Of a stretch of 64,000 bases of DNA, positions 31,031 through 44,535 are shown piece after piece (within the stretch, counting starts at the first letter, position 1; each line of letters starts with the position of its first letter). The position numbers and the translations under genes are program-made. The stretch covers positions 1,074,770-1,138,769 of the forward strand of contig NW_006766887.1 of assembly GCF_000275845.1 (NCBI RefSeq). The letters run 5' to 3'. This DNA is from Dichomitus squalens LYAD-421 SS1. Its lineage: Eukaryota; Basidiomycota; Agaricomycetes; Polyporales; Polyporaceae. The notes under the pieces are model-generated. The model worked only from the letters and a program-made list of their open reading frames with translations. It had not been told where the DNA came from and made no database searches.

Positions 31031-34000
31031 CGCTTGAATGGAATGGTGGCGTGTATGGTATCGATAAGAATGGTTGTATGCTCCAAGCGATTGCGACTTG
31101 CAGCTTCCTCTTATGCACGTCCACGCTGCGATAGTCTGCAGTACAAAGGACTGTCAATGTCACCTCATTGGCGAGGACGTGAAACTAGCCGAGGAATGGA
31201 GTTGCGGCATATACATGCACTGCGGTGGCCTCTTCACCGCAATAGACAAGGCCTACCCCACTTGACTGGACGCATGCCGTATACATTGCAACCTGCTTCC
31301 CTCTCAAGTCAGGTCGCGAGACGTTTCGGCGACGCGAGATTTCCGACTTCCTAATAGAAGTCCAATCATAGAGTCCGACTAGGATACGCCTATACGCTAG
31401 GAGCGTACTTGCCTCCGTGTACCGTACTGGTGGTTCGTCAATTGTCCCCCTCTGCAACACAGGGAGACAATTCTAAGCAATCGTAACGCCGCAGCATCCG
31501 GCTGAGGAGGACGCGTAGACAGTGGAATTCGAGGAAGGCCAATTGCGGACATGGTGCTCACCTAGGAATCCCAGACCCCTGCCAAACTGGTGGTAATTAA
31601 CCTCGCCAAGTACCCCTACGCGGCTAGAAGCTTGGTTTCTTCTTTGGTGACTTCCCGTCGTCGGCGTAGACGGCGGCGCAGAAAGGAAAGTACACAGCTG
31701 GCACGTAAGCACGGCGTAAGCGTTGTGATGAACAAGTGATGTCGGACCCGCTGACTCGCAGTGCGAAATGTTGGTCACAAGTGATGGGATTCGGCTTGAT
31801 TAATGCTGTCCAAAGAGGAAAGGCCCAAGCCGCTTGCGGGCGGGAGAAAGCTCAGGACGTAACGGTCAGAAGGCCGTATGGGAGACCAGGTACAGGAGGA
31901 CGGCCTATTCGCTGATCAGTTAGGAAGCGCGGTTATCCGAATTTGGCTATCCAGACGCGCGTCGGGAGCGCGGGAAAGTGAGGCGTCTTGAGCGCTTGAC
32001 TGGACATCTGCATCGTTGAACCCAGTGATAGCCACCGTTCGAGCCAATACGCAGCATGTAGTATCCCTGCGTAGATCGACTCATCGTCTTTGGATGCATT
32101 CCCACTAATTGAGAAGATATTCCTAGTGTTTGCCCACACTAGCACAACGATTGTACTCCGCCTACCTACAGAACAGTGCTTGGTCGAAAGCTGCGCAAAC
32201 CGTCGCGTACGTACCCTGCTAACAACGACGGAACTCAGAGACAGTTTCTGTCTGAGATAGACTTTGGTTAGCATCTATCCGCTGACCCTTGCCTAACTCA
32301 CAGCATTCCACTACGCAGTTGGCCACAACCTATAGCAAGCGAACAGCCCCCCGCACCGGTCGCGATTCCTTCAACATCCGATTCGGACACCGAGTCCCAA
32401 GCCGAGAGGGTAGAACCTCGCATGGCTTCGTCCCGAGTGTTGGACTCGGACTCGAACTCGAGAGGGCGCCGGGGCTGTTCCTCGCGCGCCAGAACACGAC
32501 ATACGAAACTTCTAGCATACCTCGTTGCGTTGCTTCTCCGCTCCCGGATGCGAAGCATGTACCGCTCGCTGTCCAGTGCCGAACCGCTACGTACAGGGCG
32601 TCGGCAAGCACATGAAGAGCAATCGGTCAGTTACGAAGGATGGAGCCAACCTGATTGGCTGCGAAGATACTGATAGGTAGCAACTCCATCCGCAGTTGAG
32701 TGCTGTCAGCCCGAGACACACGCAACTGAGTTAGCGCAGTCACGACAAGTAGCTGGACGCCGAGGCCGAGGACCCTGCGTTTCTATGCTCTTAGCAGGTT
32801 CGTCCGCGGTGCATGACCGAGCTCAAAATACCACGCACTCGACCATTTAGTACTCAGCCGTCCGTCCGATTGAATGAGCTTTCGACAGCCCTGCGCTGAA
32901 TGCTGTAAGCCGTAGAATTCTACGACATCTCCCGCCCTTCCACCCTTAGAACCGCCCAGCTGTTCCCTGCTCGCTTGTGCTAACGGAACGGGGCCGACAC
33001 TAAGCGAACCTTTATGTATTGTCCGACGTTCTACGGAGGAAACCTTTGGAACGCGTGCGGGGCTCGGTGCAACGTGGCGCCGGAGTTGTTGCGCCCGGGC
33101 GCGCGCAGAGGGGCGGGACGCCCGATAGGGACGTCATCACAACCCGGAGTACTTCAATAATCAATATACAGACTGACAGGGAAAGTAGTAGCCGAGCAAA
33201 CCGGGGGATTCGAAACATAAGTACCTATCGATCAAACCGCTCACTAGCCGTTATTTACCCTACGACGTCGTTGAGGACAACGCACTTGAAACTGGAACGT
33301 GGGGGATCGTGGTGTCCGAATCGGGTGCCGCACAAGTCGTCAGACGCGGAGGAGCGTGCAATTGAGATGCCCGGGCCGGCGGCTGGTGGCGACGCTAAGC
33401 TCAGTGCATAACCATGGAGCGATCACATCGATGAAGCCACTACATGAAGGCGCGCACAACTGAGGTGCACGGAGACCGCCGCGGGGCCAGCTCCCATTCA
33501 ACAGTTTGCTTCTAGTTCGTACGCATACCGAGCATCCGAGCCGCGCGTGAGGGCACGGTGCGTACTGAGCAGGGGGATGCCCCAATCTTGCTGAGTGGCC
33601 GGGCAGCTCGGTCTAGTGAATTTCATTGTTGCTATCACGCTGTTGGTGGAAAGAGAGCAAATCATGGAGGACAGGGCACATACGGGATCAGTCAGAGAAG
33701 CAAGCATCAAGGCGGGCGCATCCATCTGACCTCGAAAGGTTAGTAAGCGTAGAGCTGTAACACTCACGAACCATCGCCGTCAGTGAAGACTCAGTATGTA
33801 GTGGCCAATGGAGTTAAACAGGGTTGTTTTCGAGCGAGTAGGGGGAATGCGATCACGATATACACGAATATTGGAAGATCAGCTAGGTAATCATAGTCAT
33901 GCTGTGTCACATGGATCCCGATATTCTGAGGCTCTTGCCAGCTCTCTGCGAACCGCGGATGTCACGTAATACAAGGACGTACGCTGACACGTCGGCAAAT

Positions 34001-35371
34001 CCACGCTGCGCAGGCGTAAGCACCCACAAGTGCCGGCATCTCCAGGGGTACGCGCAACGCTTATGACCTGAGTTGCAGGCTCCTTCGGCAGGCCGGACTG
34101 CGGGCAGGCAGTCAGCGTACATCATCTGCCGACCCGCTGACGGACTGGCCATGCGTCTGTGTACGGACTCATGTGCGGTCCGACATAACCCATGGAGTCG
34201 GCCGCCTGCAATCGCTAGGCAACGCACGCTACTTATCGTGTGCCCTGAGCCTCAATACTTACCTTGACCATACTGATTGCACGTTGGAACATTGACTGAC
34301 AATTGAATGTGTACTGAAGGCGCAATGCCACCGCGTAGTTCCATCATGGAATAACGTCTGGCCGACGATATCGACGATGGGAGCGGTGGACGGCGCCAGA
34401 GGCGTTAGCACGCGCGTTATCGGGATACGGGTGGATATGTAGCTCCGGCACCAGATGGCGGGAAAAGTCCTGCGGTAACGCCGACGGCTCTCGATTCGGA
34501 CAAGTCGAAAGGCATCGATGAGTCCTCTCTGAGCTGGATCATGATGCTGATGGCGGGCCTCTGAGTTCGGGAATTGCTGGAGCTATCTAAGACCGGGATA
34601 GCGTCCACGCACGATGGCTATGAATGTTGCCCGACTTGAGAAGAAGGAGGCACAGATAGGAGAGAGTGGACTAGGAGGTGGAATACAGGGAACTCCTCGT
34701 GGAGCCATCGGGCAGGCTGGGAGGCTCGCGTGGTGAGCAGAATGGGCGCTCGGTGTCTCAGGGACAGGAGGACAATTATGGATGTTACGCGTGGGGACGC
34801 GGCCAACCCAACTGAAACCCGACCTCAGCTGGAGCGCTGGGGGATCTCAGATCCTCCTGTCATAGCCGTTCGCCAGAAATTCTGGAATTCACAGTCACAG
34901 GGATGCGAGGCAGTCGATATGCACAATTCGCGGCCAGTCGGTATGGGCTGCCCGCAGAGGCTGAACGGCCTCTTCGTCCTCTATAGTGCCTAGGCAATAC
35001 CGCATTCGATGATGATGAAATGGGAGACTGAGGTGAAACTGGATCGACGATACGGTACGGCGCTGGGCCGGGGCAAATTCCGGTGCACTGGAGGATTACG
35101 TAAAGGGAAGGTCAGAAGCGTTGTGGCGGCGACGCCAGCGGCAACCCATCCGGGTGAATTACTATATGAGTACGGAAGGCTTCCTACGCCGGGCAGGCCC
35201 TGGTCCCCGCTCTCGACGGACTCAGTCCTCTCCTTCGTCCCGATCCCAGCGCAGCCGGTCTTCCTTCTCTATAGCCGTATCCTACTTATACTCCTGCCCT
35301 CACATCAACGTCTCTCGTCCGCCCCCTGACATCTCCTCCGACATCTATCTCACACTCCTCCGTCTACAGAC
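31031..35371. other. 4.3-kb gene-poor region
   Basis: Both strands contain only short overlapping frames with no domain, no convincing exon chain and no obvious transposon terminal repeats. The last 250 bases (about 35170-35370), rich in C and T, look like the promoter and 5' untranslated region of the Bud6-like gene. The left end holds the promoter of the VPS9 gene. Confidence 0.5.
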
Positions 35372-36568
35372 ATGCAGGTCCCAGTGCACGCAAGCAGCTT
35401 CGTCATTGGCCAGCCTATCAACCCGGTCTCGTGGCCGCGCAAGCTTCCCAAGCCGACGTACATCAGTGTTAATGTGCGCGAGGCTATTCTCTTCCTGCCG
35501 CACTATCCGCTAACCCTTCCGCAGACTGCTCGTCGCCCTGCATCAGCCGATTCTACATGCACCGTCTCATCGACGGACTCCTCCCCCGTCTCTCCCCTTC
35601 CCTCGTCCCCTTCGACCTCGAACCTCCACTCGTCGCAGTCGCGCTCCGAGACTGAGGTACAGCGCGCTGTGTCGCGTCTGCTCAGTCTTACGAAGCAGCT
35701 GCAGGAGGTCCTCGTCCGCTGGGCGAATGGCGCTGCATACGAAGAAGATGTCAGCGATGCGTTTGTTCTCGTCGGCAGTCAATTCGATGCCACAGTACAC
35801 GCCTTCTACCATGTCGGCGTTGACATGCGGTGAGTCGCTCTCTCCTTTCTCGTCTTGTACTTTCTAGTACATATTGCACCTTATGCTATTTCTTTTTCTA
35901 TTTCGGGTAATATGCGTGTCCTGCTTCCCTGCGCTATCCTTCTTCCCATGACTGTCTTTGCTCCCCCACCTTAGGGCGCGCTCCTCACTTTGACGTGAAC
36001 CCCTGGCGAACTTCTATTCAGTTCCTTGCGCTCCATTACATTACGGGCCGATCGACTCATTCCCGCCACTTTTCGCTTCCGGTCTTCCCTTCCGGTCACC
36101 GCGGCTCCGGGTGTGTGCGGCATTCTCGGCTCTGCCCACGCGCTTTCTATCGTGGCTTTCCAGCTTCGCCTACTGTGTCCTCTTGCGACCACCGTGCCCT
36201 TTCGGCTTTCCACATCTATAGCTTGTTACGTCCTGTTCCATTCCCCACTTGCTGCGCGCCACTTTCGTCCCGCCTTTTTGTCCTCCACTCTGACACTCGT
36301 CTGAGAACTGTCCGGCTCACACAACCATTCATGTTACAGTGATCTATACGATGTCCCCGTGACTCTCCGCACAGTCCTCGAGGGGCTGCTTGCCGAGTAC
36401 CCTTCCCCAGAGACGCTCGAACGTCATATGCCCGAGATCCGCACAGCGCTCGTCAAGCTCCTTCGTGGTCTTCAGGCGAAGCAAGCACCGTATTGGGCCT
36501 CGGTATCTCGTGAGCGAGACAGCACACGTTGTTCGACGATGTCGAGGGTTAACCTTCGCGACGGCTAA
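35372..36568 (+). CDS. Bud6/Aip3 N-terminal-domain protein lacking the core
   Basis: Bud6 is a polarity factor that binds actin and formins. Its N-terminal domain mediates localisation. Exon 35372-35829 and exon 36340-36568 join in frame (CG|T) to 228 residues. Residues about 95-228 match the Aip3/Bud6 N-terminal domain: TEVQRAVSRLLSLTKQLQEV, EEDVSDAFVLVGSQFDATVH, DLYDVPVTLRTVLEGLL, LERHMPEIRTALVKLLRGLQ. The formin/actin-binding core (several hundred residues of coiled coil) is absent. Either the gene is a stand-alone N-domain protein or it continues through a donor such as gtatct (after 36505) to exons I could not find in the next 5 kb. The 510-nt intron is long for this genome. The start ATG is chosen because it opens the frame just after a pyrimidine-rich leader. 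Confidence 0.7.
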
Positions 36569-39500
36569 GCGTACGCGCCTTCCACATGTTTTTGACCGTC
36601 ATGGGGCGCACCTCGCTGTTCCCCTCCATCGCTACCACCCCTCCACGGGGGTGCGATACCCCGCTGTATAACAAGGACGCCTCCCTCCGGCGACGACCAC
36701 CATAACCGCCGGACATCGATGCGCAAAACCAATGCTGTATCAATAGTACCATCGGGAACCACTTGGGATCTGGACATAGGACGCGCGCAGCCCTTGCCTT
36801 TGCGTGCACTCGTACTCCATCCGTCTTGGACCCTGGCTCCGCCAACCATACGATATGCGACACCTTTGGGGCCTATTGCTTTACCTTAATTTGTTCTTGC
36901 AATATTCCCTTGTCGCAGTTAATTGATCTTCCTCTTCTGGACGTCGCCTTCTCGCCCCGCCCAGATCCAGACCGGAGCTGTTCTTCTAGCTTTCCGCCTT
37001 GCGATTTCTTCTCGCTTTCTTCGTTACACAAGCTCGCACGTACAATCGCCGCATATTAGTACTCGTACATCGCATCAAGCTCTGGTCCCCATTCGCAATC
37101 GCAAGATTATCTTCGCAACTCTGCAACCGTTCCACACTGTACCAATACGGTATCCACTCGACTCGATCGCTCCTTGCTTCGTCGTCTCGATATTAATCGC
37201 TCTACAAATATCGCACCCTCGTTATCACAAGATCAACTTGCTTTGCTTCTTTATCGGTCGACAACCGTCGGCAGCCTTACAACGGTCTTTACTTACTGCT
37301 TCCTACCCCTATCTGGCACCATGGTCGGCGGTGTACATAGTGTACAATTTGGACTTTCCATTGCCTTTGGTGTAATAATCCGAACGCGCATAAACAGCGC
37401 AAACAGTTGATCATCAATAATCCCATCTCCCGTTCGATTCGTGCCCGCAACTGCGCCTGGAGGCGTATCCACAAGTTCCACCGGAATCATGGACGGTGGG
37501 ACAAGGTTCAGTCAAACGTCGAATTGGCCGTCCCACAGTCATTATGCTCCAGACATCTTGTTCCCGCGGGAACACAGCGAAGAACGGACGGGATGACGAC
37601 GAGAACGTCTCCGCGGAAAGTCGACGCAACGTTCGACGTCCAATGCCGGTGGGTCGCCCGTCGCGCACGCACGGCGCTCTTGTTGTATTCCACGCGTCAT
37701 CTACTGCTCCGCGGGAGCGAGGGTAACGACGGCGGTCGCCTCAGACGCAGGCGCGCGGCCCTCGCGACTTGCCTTCGGCGGACGTGATTGCGTCCCTGGC
37801 CACACAACCTTCCGAGTCGAGTCAAGAGTACAAGGACACGGAGGGCATCGCATCGCGCGTCGCGAACGCCCCTGACGCGAGGTGTCAGATTTCATATACG
37901 GATACATACCCGGTTTCCCCCCTTCGCTTTTTCGATTCCTGTGCATTCATCACCGTATAACCTCACAGCTTTCGCTTCTGCGCGAGCATCTCGTGGCTAT
38001 GTACTTGCGACGCGCGCAAAACGAGAACAATGCCCGGTGCGCGGTGCGCGCATTCCGAGTATGGGGACACATGCATACGCATACTTGCGCCGCAGATCTG
38101 CAGAACCCGGATAACACCCGCATGTGCGCATGTACGTGTAAACGGCACCCGCGATGCTTCTGCGGGCAAATTAGCGGCGAGTAGGTTGCTCCCCAGTAAT
38201 ATCCGTCCTCGCAACATACTTATGTCTCAGCCGGTGTTCCTAGTGCCCCGACTACAGTATGAGACCCGCAGTGGACCCATACGCGCACCCGGGTCCATAC
38301 TGCTGTCCGGATAAGAAGACTGCCCCAAATGGCCCGACGTCCCACCCATCCGGATATGGATGCTCACGAAGCTCAGCCTGAGGCTCGGGTACACACCGGG
38401 CAGGAAGAACGATGTGGCAAACTCTGACCACGCAGGACCGCCGGCAGGTACGAACGAACGGCATAAGTGGGAGCTTACGACCCTGGTACTGGGAGTGCTG
38501 GACACGCTCATGACTCGCCCTGGGTGGAACCTCTGCGGATGCGTTCACGAGCTGCGAACTTGACTCCGACTCGCGGTGACATCGACACCGGTGGCACCGC
38601 AATCATTGTTCTCGGCGGACGTCCCCAGAGGCGGATCCGGATGGGAGCCCTCCGGGCATCGAGCATGGAGCGCCGCTGTGGCCCCGAGGCTCGAGACGCC
38701 GCGCGCGGGTGCTGAACGCAACGTCAGTGCACGTCGCGCTGTGCAGCCCGACCGGAGCTTTGGACCCTGTCATCTGCGTACGCCTACGTGCGGCGCGAGA
38801 ACGGCCGTCCCCTCTCCCCCAGCGCACATCGCACAGCGCACAGAAGAAGCTCGCGGGCTGAGCTTCGCAGACGCACGGAGAGGCGACGAGCACGGCCGCG
38901 CAGTTGACGGTCGCCGGGGAAGCCCCGGACGTTATCGTCGCTCGTGCACCACGCGGTGCGCGTGTCCCGAGAAGGGGGAGGCCACTGGTCAAAGAGGCTA
39001 CCCGGGGTGTCTTCTCGCAGATAGAACCAGTGACTGAGATGGCCGGGGTTCTCCGAGTCGGAGGAAGACGCGAAGGCGAAGGACACGGGCGTGCTCAGTA
39101 TAGACTTCGTGGCTCGTCGAGGCCGGGTATGCACCCATATGAAAAGTATGCGGACTAACTGCAGGGGAGATGCGATCCCGCCTCAGTAGCTTGAGGCACC
39201 GAAATTCATCATCATGGGGAGGGGGAGGGGGGTGGGCTGGCCGGGTCTGACACGAGCCCCTATTCCAATCCTGATTTAACCTTCCATGCGTGCAGACGTC
39301 CAAATGTGTACCAGGCATTCACATGCACGAAATCTGGTTCTCCTCAGTCCTCGCATTTTACAGTACCCTCAGACTGGTACCGCACACTCACGCAACGCGC
39401 AGCCAGTCCTGCCCCGCATGAAGGCTAGAGGCCATTCTGGGAGCAATAAATTGCGCTGTGTCAGCCGCAGCGTTGCCTGCTGGCCTGCAGACGTCATAGT

Positions 39501-42009
39501 CTGCGAAGCTTCCGGGGGGGTTTGAGTCAAAATAGCCCACTTGACACTATAAGTGCTTGCGTACGCGCATGACGATACTGGGACCTACAATTGCTCTATA
39601 GCGGGCCGACGACGAGAGACGTCCAGCAGAACCGCGTCCAGAAATGAAACGTCTTCGCGGGACCTGGTTGGTTCGCGGAGCTGGAACGTCGAGCCGAGAA
39701 GGGCTTGCCGCAGATGGCTCCCACCTGCGCAGCTATACCGAACGCCTTCGCAACGGGATGACAGCATCGAGGGGACACCGCGTGACTGCGACCTGTCTTC
39801 GTCACGGGAGGATGCCGCACCATACCAAGGATACTTGCTGATAGTGCCGGACGGCCGTCAGGAACATATGCTTTGAGGTCCGCGGGGCGGGATATTTCGA
39901 ACTAATGACGATGTCCGTTGGGCGCACCATGATATGGATATCGAACGCACCGAGGTATGTTCTGCAGCAGAAGAGGCATCTCGTTCGCCTGACCAGCGCG
40001 AGCCATCTTCGATCGCACCCGCAATCGGACGGGTCCCATCGGTAACGACGAGCACGATGTCGCGCCGTTCCCAAGAGAACCCGCATGGGCAGGACAAATG
40101 TGAAATCCTACGGTCAGGGCGACCGGCGTACGTAGCTAGGGAATGCAGAACATCGAGAGCACAGGCTCTATAGATCTATCCATCAGCGTGTCTGACATCG
40201 TGGGCAAAGATGGACTATCATCACAGATAGAGATAGAGAGCGAGCATAGGGCCACGGGCCGACACGCACCTGCAAGAGCTCCGCATCCTCTTCCACGCCA
40301 AAGCGTCGGGGCCCTGATGCTGCGAGCTGAGTCAGCAGAGAAGGATCGCACGGGCGGCGAGCGCTGATTTGCGCTGTCGATGTGGTCGTTGTTGCATGGG
40401 TGCTGGGCACGTTGTGCGATCGGGGAAGCCCGCGGCCAAGTCCAGGTCGCACCCACAGGCTTGAATTACAGGGATGTCCGTGTGGCGTTGGACGGTCGCG
40501 CGCAGACCCCGACCGGCACTACGCTCTGCGACAGCACTAAGGAATAGAGGAGATCTGGCGCGATGCCGCACAGTAGTGGGACGACGCGCTCGCCGGAGGT
40601 GCTGCAATGCGGGTGGGTATGAGCCCATGACCTCGAACGACCGCCAGTCGATGGCCTAGATGAGGAGATTGGTCTGATTTTGACGATTGAATCGCGCAAG
40701 AGACTTGGCAGAGGTGGCCAACGTACCAACGGTGCACGTGCTTTTGAGCTCTAGAGATTGGAATGTCGAAGCGTGACGTCGGCCTGAACTAAGTTCGCCC
40801 GCCAAGAGAACTCACGAAACCTTGTCGCCCCCAGAAGACAGAGACAGAGAAAATGCAAGAAATATGAATAACCAGAACTTGGGAACCAACCCGGAGAACT
40901 GATGGTCATTGGACAGTCAAGGAGCTGCAACGCGTGAGGGCCGCCTGGTATGTCGCGCATGACATTGGCATTGTCAGGCACCCTCCGCACGCATATACGC
41001 ACCGTCGTAGTCGCCGCCGGGGCCTTTGACGTTTGAAGGGGTGAAGGGAACGCACAAGAGCCCAGAGCGTGTCCTTCTCTGACCTCACCATTGCCTGGCG
41101 TATGGCCACTAGTATCCACTGCTGGTCTTGCGACCTGATCACGACCTCTCCAAGCAAACGCAGGTAAAGGGGTGTACGTACTAAAGACATCACGCTCCGC
41201 ATTGTCACTGGGACCGAGGCCGGAGCAGTAAGTAACCATCAACGACATAAGACAGGCGGTCGGAACATGTAGGCGGCGGGACCGCTGAGCCAATATGTAG
41301 GCACGCTACCGGTCACAAGGGACAGACGTGCGCTGTGCGTGAGATGAGCCGTTGGTGTAGGAGGTACGGAAATATGACAGGTCCTTGTGGGGACCAAGCA
41401 GCGAAGGGCAGACGGCTCGCGAGGACGACGCGAGGAGAGGTATATTGAAGCTTGTATAAGGATGTACGGGCCGAGGTAAGAAAGGATGGAGGTGGGAGGC
41501 CAGCGCAACGTCGGGGGCACCTCAGCGGGTCGTTGTCGGCCCAAAGACAACAGCGCGGGCACTGGACATGACGTCGGCGCTGTTGCTGGGGATGGGGCGG
41601 GGGCCGGCGGGGTGGCCATCGCTGACGACCGTGGGGCGGGGCGGGGACCAATCGGTGCTCGTGGCAGACAGAGCGAGGGCTGGAGCGCCACAGGCGAGGG
41701 AACGGAGCAGCGGGGTGGAGAGCCGTTCCGAGAATACACGATTCACGTGTCGGCCGGAGCATTTTTCCACCGCAGGAGAGACACAGAGAGAGGCAGCCGT
41801 GTCGATCGCCCCGAGTCAAGCGGCCAATCCAGGAGTCGCTCGCCCTCAGACAGCCCTCCTCAATGCAACGCTCATAACCCTCTGGTCGACGTCCCTCGTG
41901 TCCCCCTTCTACTCCCCTCCCTCCCCCTCCACCTTCCAGAGGCCCCACCACCGCCTCTCCCGGCCACGGAGGCACTCCCATTCCCCCAGATCTGGAATCA
42001 GACCACGCC
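36569..42009. other. 5.4-kb gene-poor region
   Basis: GC-rich stretches (38.5-39.1 kb and 41.5-42.0 kb) hold overlapping frames on both strands, for example 38576-39037 plus and 40751-41293 minus, but none shows a domain or exon pattern. No core exons of Bud6 were found. The last few hundred bases before 42010 are C-rich (41880-42000) and look like the leader of the next gene. Confidence 0.5.
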
Positions 42010-44535
42010 ATGTCGGACGATCCAGCCAAGACATTCACGCGACCGACGCTCAAGAGCTGTCTCAAGCTCACTCCTCCAATCACCCCAGATCTCAGTGCCG
42101 CCCCCAGTCCGTGCACGTCCGGGCGCACGTCGCCGTCGCTCGCCAGCGACATCGACTCCCGTTGCAGCAGTGCTGGAAGGAAGACGGTCTCGTTCTGTGG
42201 AGGCAACGAGCTCGAGGAGATCTTCTTCGCAGATGAGTGGGACAGAACGCCTGCTGCTGTCACACCGAAGTTGTCGTACCAGTGCGTATACAACCTATCC
42301 TCCTGCTTTCAGTCCCTTGGCCTGTGGTGGCGTCCATCGACTGCCATGCCGTGAGCCCTTGACGTGCAGTGCGCTTCTTGGATGACGGTGCCTTCTCGCG
42401 CTGCTGATCCTTGCACATCTCTGCGTTTACATCTTTTCCTGCGCTGGACGGTTGTCTCGCACTCTCTGTGCGGTCCGCAGAAGGTCGCCTCCCGTTCTCT
42501 CCCGGGTGGCGGAAATGGCCCGCTGTCTGCCATATGGGCGGGATAGACGCTGAGATGCTGGTGTGAGGCACCGACGTCATGGATGACGGGAAAGACAAAG
42601 TGTCGGTGACCGGGCTCGTCACCGCCCTCATGGCTGCTCGTAGCGACCACTCTGTCCAGCAATCATTCCTATCTACATTGTTCCCGTGGGCTGCCACCGA
42701 TCATATATTGACTGCCCTTATTCTACCGCAGAGATATACTCGAGCTGAAGCAACTCCGTATAAACCTGCCGTATTCCCCTCCTCCCCCTCCGCCCCGCCA
42801 ACCATTTACGACCTCTCTCCCGTCCACCGCCAAGCCTGCCTTTCCGATTTCCCGCTTCGCCACCGCTGCCTCCCATACTCCCTCCAAGTGGAAGAATCGG
42901 TCCGAGCCCCAGCGCCACGACGTGGACCCTGCGATCCTCCCATACCTTGACGCTGTTCCCATCCGCCTACTCCCGCTCCTGCCCCAGTCTTCCCCCGAGC
43001 CTGAGCCCCCATCTGACGCGCCGGAGCCCCATCCCCAGACGCCGACCCCTACCGCATCTCCCGAGGCAAGACCGACCATCCAACCACCTAGTGAACCGCC
43101 GGAGCTTCGGATCGTTGAACCGGCCATTCCTGCTCCCGTACAACCCACCCCCTCACTATCTCCTTCGGCACCCTCGCAACCTCGGACGAAGAAGCCAAAT
43201 TTCTCTTTCTTGCCTCTACTTCCTATTGAGGATACGCCTGCCCCTGCTGCGCCCATCATTCAAAGTGCTCCCATTCCACCGAGAAGGAAGTTCAACATGA
43301 CTTTCTTGCCCGTCAACGCTATGCCGGATCTAGAGCCGTCGTCATCCTCCGCACAGAATCTCATAGATCAAGGCACTTGCACACTTTCCACGAGCGCCCC
43401 GTTGCCATCTCTAGCACCGTCCGTCATTGGTACTGATCCGTCAACGCAGACAGACGCTGGCCACCTCAGCTCCGGGGCTGCTGAGGTCGCTTCGCTCACT
43501 CCTACAACCAACACGTCGGACGCACCAACCGTGTCTCCCCCGTCCCTGTCACCCACACTCCCTGATACCTCCCAGCTGCCCATTGCGGTCGAGTCTGACA
43601 CGGACACGGACAATTACACTGACACGGACGCTGAGAGCGATGCCCCAAGCACCAGTACAGTCGCTAGTTCGCTCCCATCGCCACCATGTGAATTCGAGAG
43701 CTCAGGAGGAGAGCTCGACGAGCTCAAGCTCGGTAAGGAGCTGGTGTTTTCCGACAACCTCCCGCGCATTCATCCACAGTTGGATGCAGGGTCGTATTTC
43801 CCTCCCGTCCCCATCGAGATACTGGATCTGTCAAACCTGCCCGGGCACGTGCAATTGACGGAGGTCGCATACTCTACCGGTCCTGGCCAGACACCACCAC
43901 TGTCCGTGCTCTATCCTTCCCCGAGGTCGCAACCGCGCACACTTGCTCCTCTCGACGCCGCGCTCGTCCCCGGATCGGTCGAGCCCTCGGAAGGGACGCC
44001 CATCGTCCCCGCCTCGCTAGAAGACGACGCTGCCGTACCTCCTCCGCCCTTCCGTCCTGCCATATCGCTCCCACCGAGCCTGGTCGGCAGCGCGTCGACG
44101 GGCGAGTCCTCCCTGCCCACGACGCCGCTCTCGATGAACCGCGTCCTGCAGCAGAAGCTCACGCTCGAGGCGCTCCCCAGCCCCGCGCTCGCCCCGCCCA
44201 GCCCCTTCGAGCTCGAGCCGCACCACATCAGAGCAGGCGCGAGCCCCAAGCGCCTCTCGTTCGCCGCGGCGTCCGCCGCAGATGGGGACATCATCACACA
44301 GAAGCTCGGGGGCCTCTGCGTGGAGGAGTCGGCGGAGCCCGCGCGGCCGGACGCGACGCCCGTCCTGCGCGCCGCGGGCACGCCCAGCGGGGAGTCGTCG
44401 CCGATGCTGACGCTCGAGGGCCTCCGCGCGTCGTGGGACGCGAAGGCGCGCGAGCGGATCGCTGTGTCGAGGGCGGGCCCTGTCCTCGTCCCGTCGCTCA
44501 TCGCACCCAGCCTGAGCAGGAGACGGTCGTCATGA
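42010..44535 (+). CDS. conserved proline-rich protein with PP1-type RVxF motif
   Basis: Function unproven. Exons 42010-42281 and 42732-44535 join in frame (CA|A) to 691 residues. The N-terminus contains TLKSCLKLTPPITPDL, then RKTVSF (K58-T-V-S-F62), which fits the protein phosphatase 1 docking consensus [RK]-x(0,1)-[VI]-x-[FW], followed by EEIFFADEWDRTP and LSYQDILELKQLRINL across the splice junction. Later landmarks are DVDPAILPYLDAVPIRLLPL, a long Pro/Ser/Thr-rich low-complexity region, LVFSDNLPRIHPQL, and a C-terminal helix WDAKARERIAVSR. From memory, this order (SCLK, KTVSF, ADEWDRTP, DILELK) looks like a conserved Agaricomycete family. A PP1 regulatory role is inferred only from the motif. 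Confidence 0.75.

Noticed and set aside
40751..41293. 180-codon minus-strand open frame
   Set aside because: No domain, start context or splice structure. It contains a short hydrophobic patch only and is likely a chance frame.
41313..42293. 326-codon minus-strand open frame with Pro-rich translation
   Set aside because: It overlaps exon 1 of the KTVSF-protein gene on the other strand, and its translation has no domain. GC-rich DNA keeps several frames open here.
42723..43259. 178-codon Gly-rich minus-strand frame
   Set aside because: Mirror of the Pro/Ser-rich coding strand (Pro codons read as Gly on the reverse), fully inside exon 2 of the plus-strand gene.
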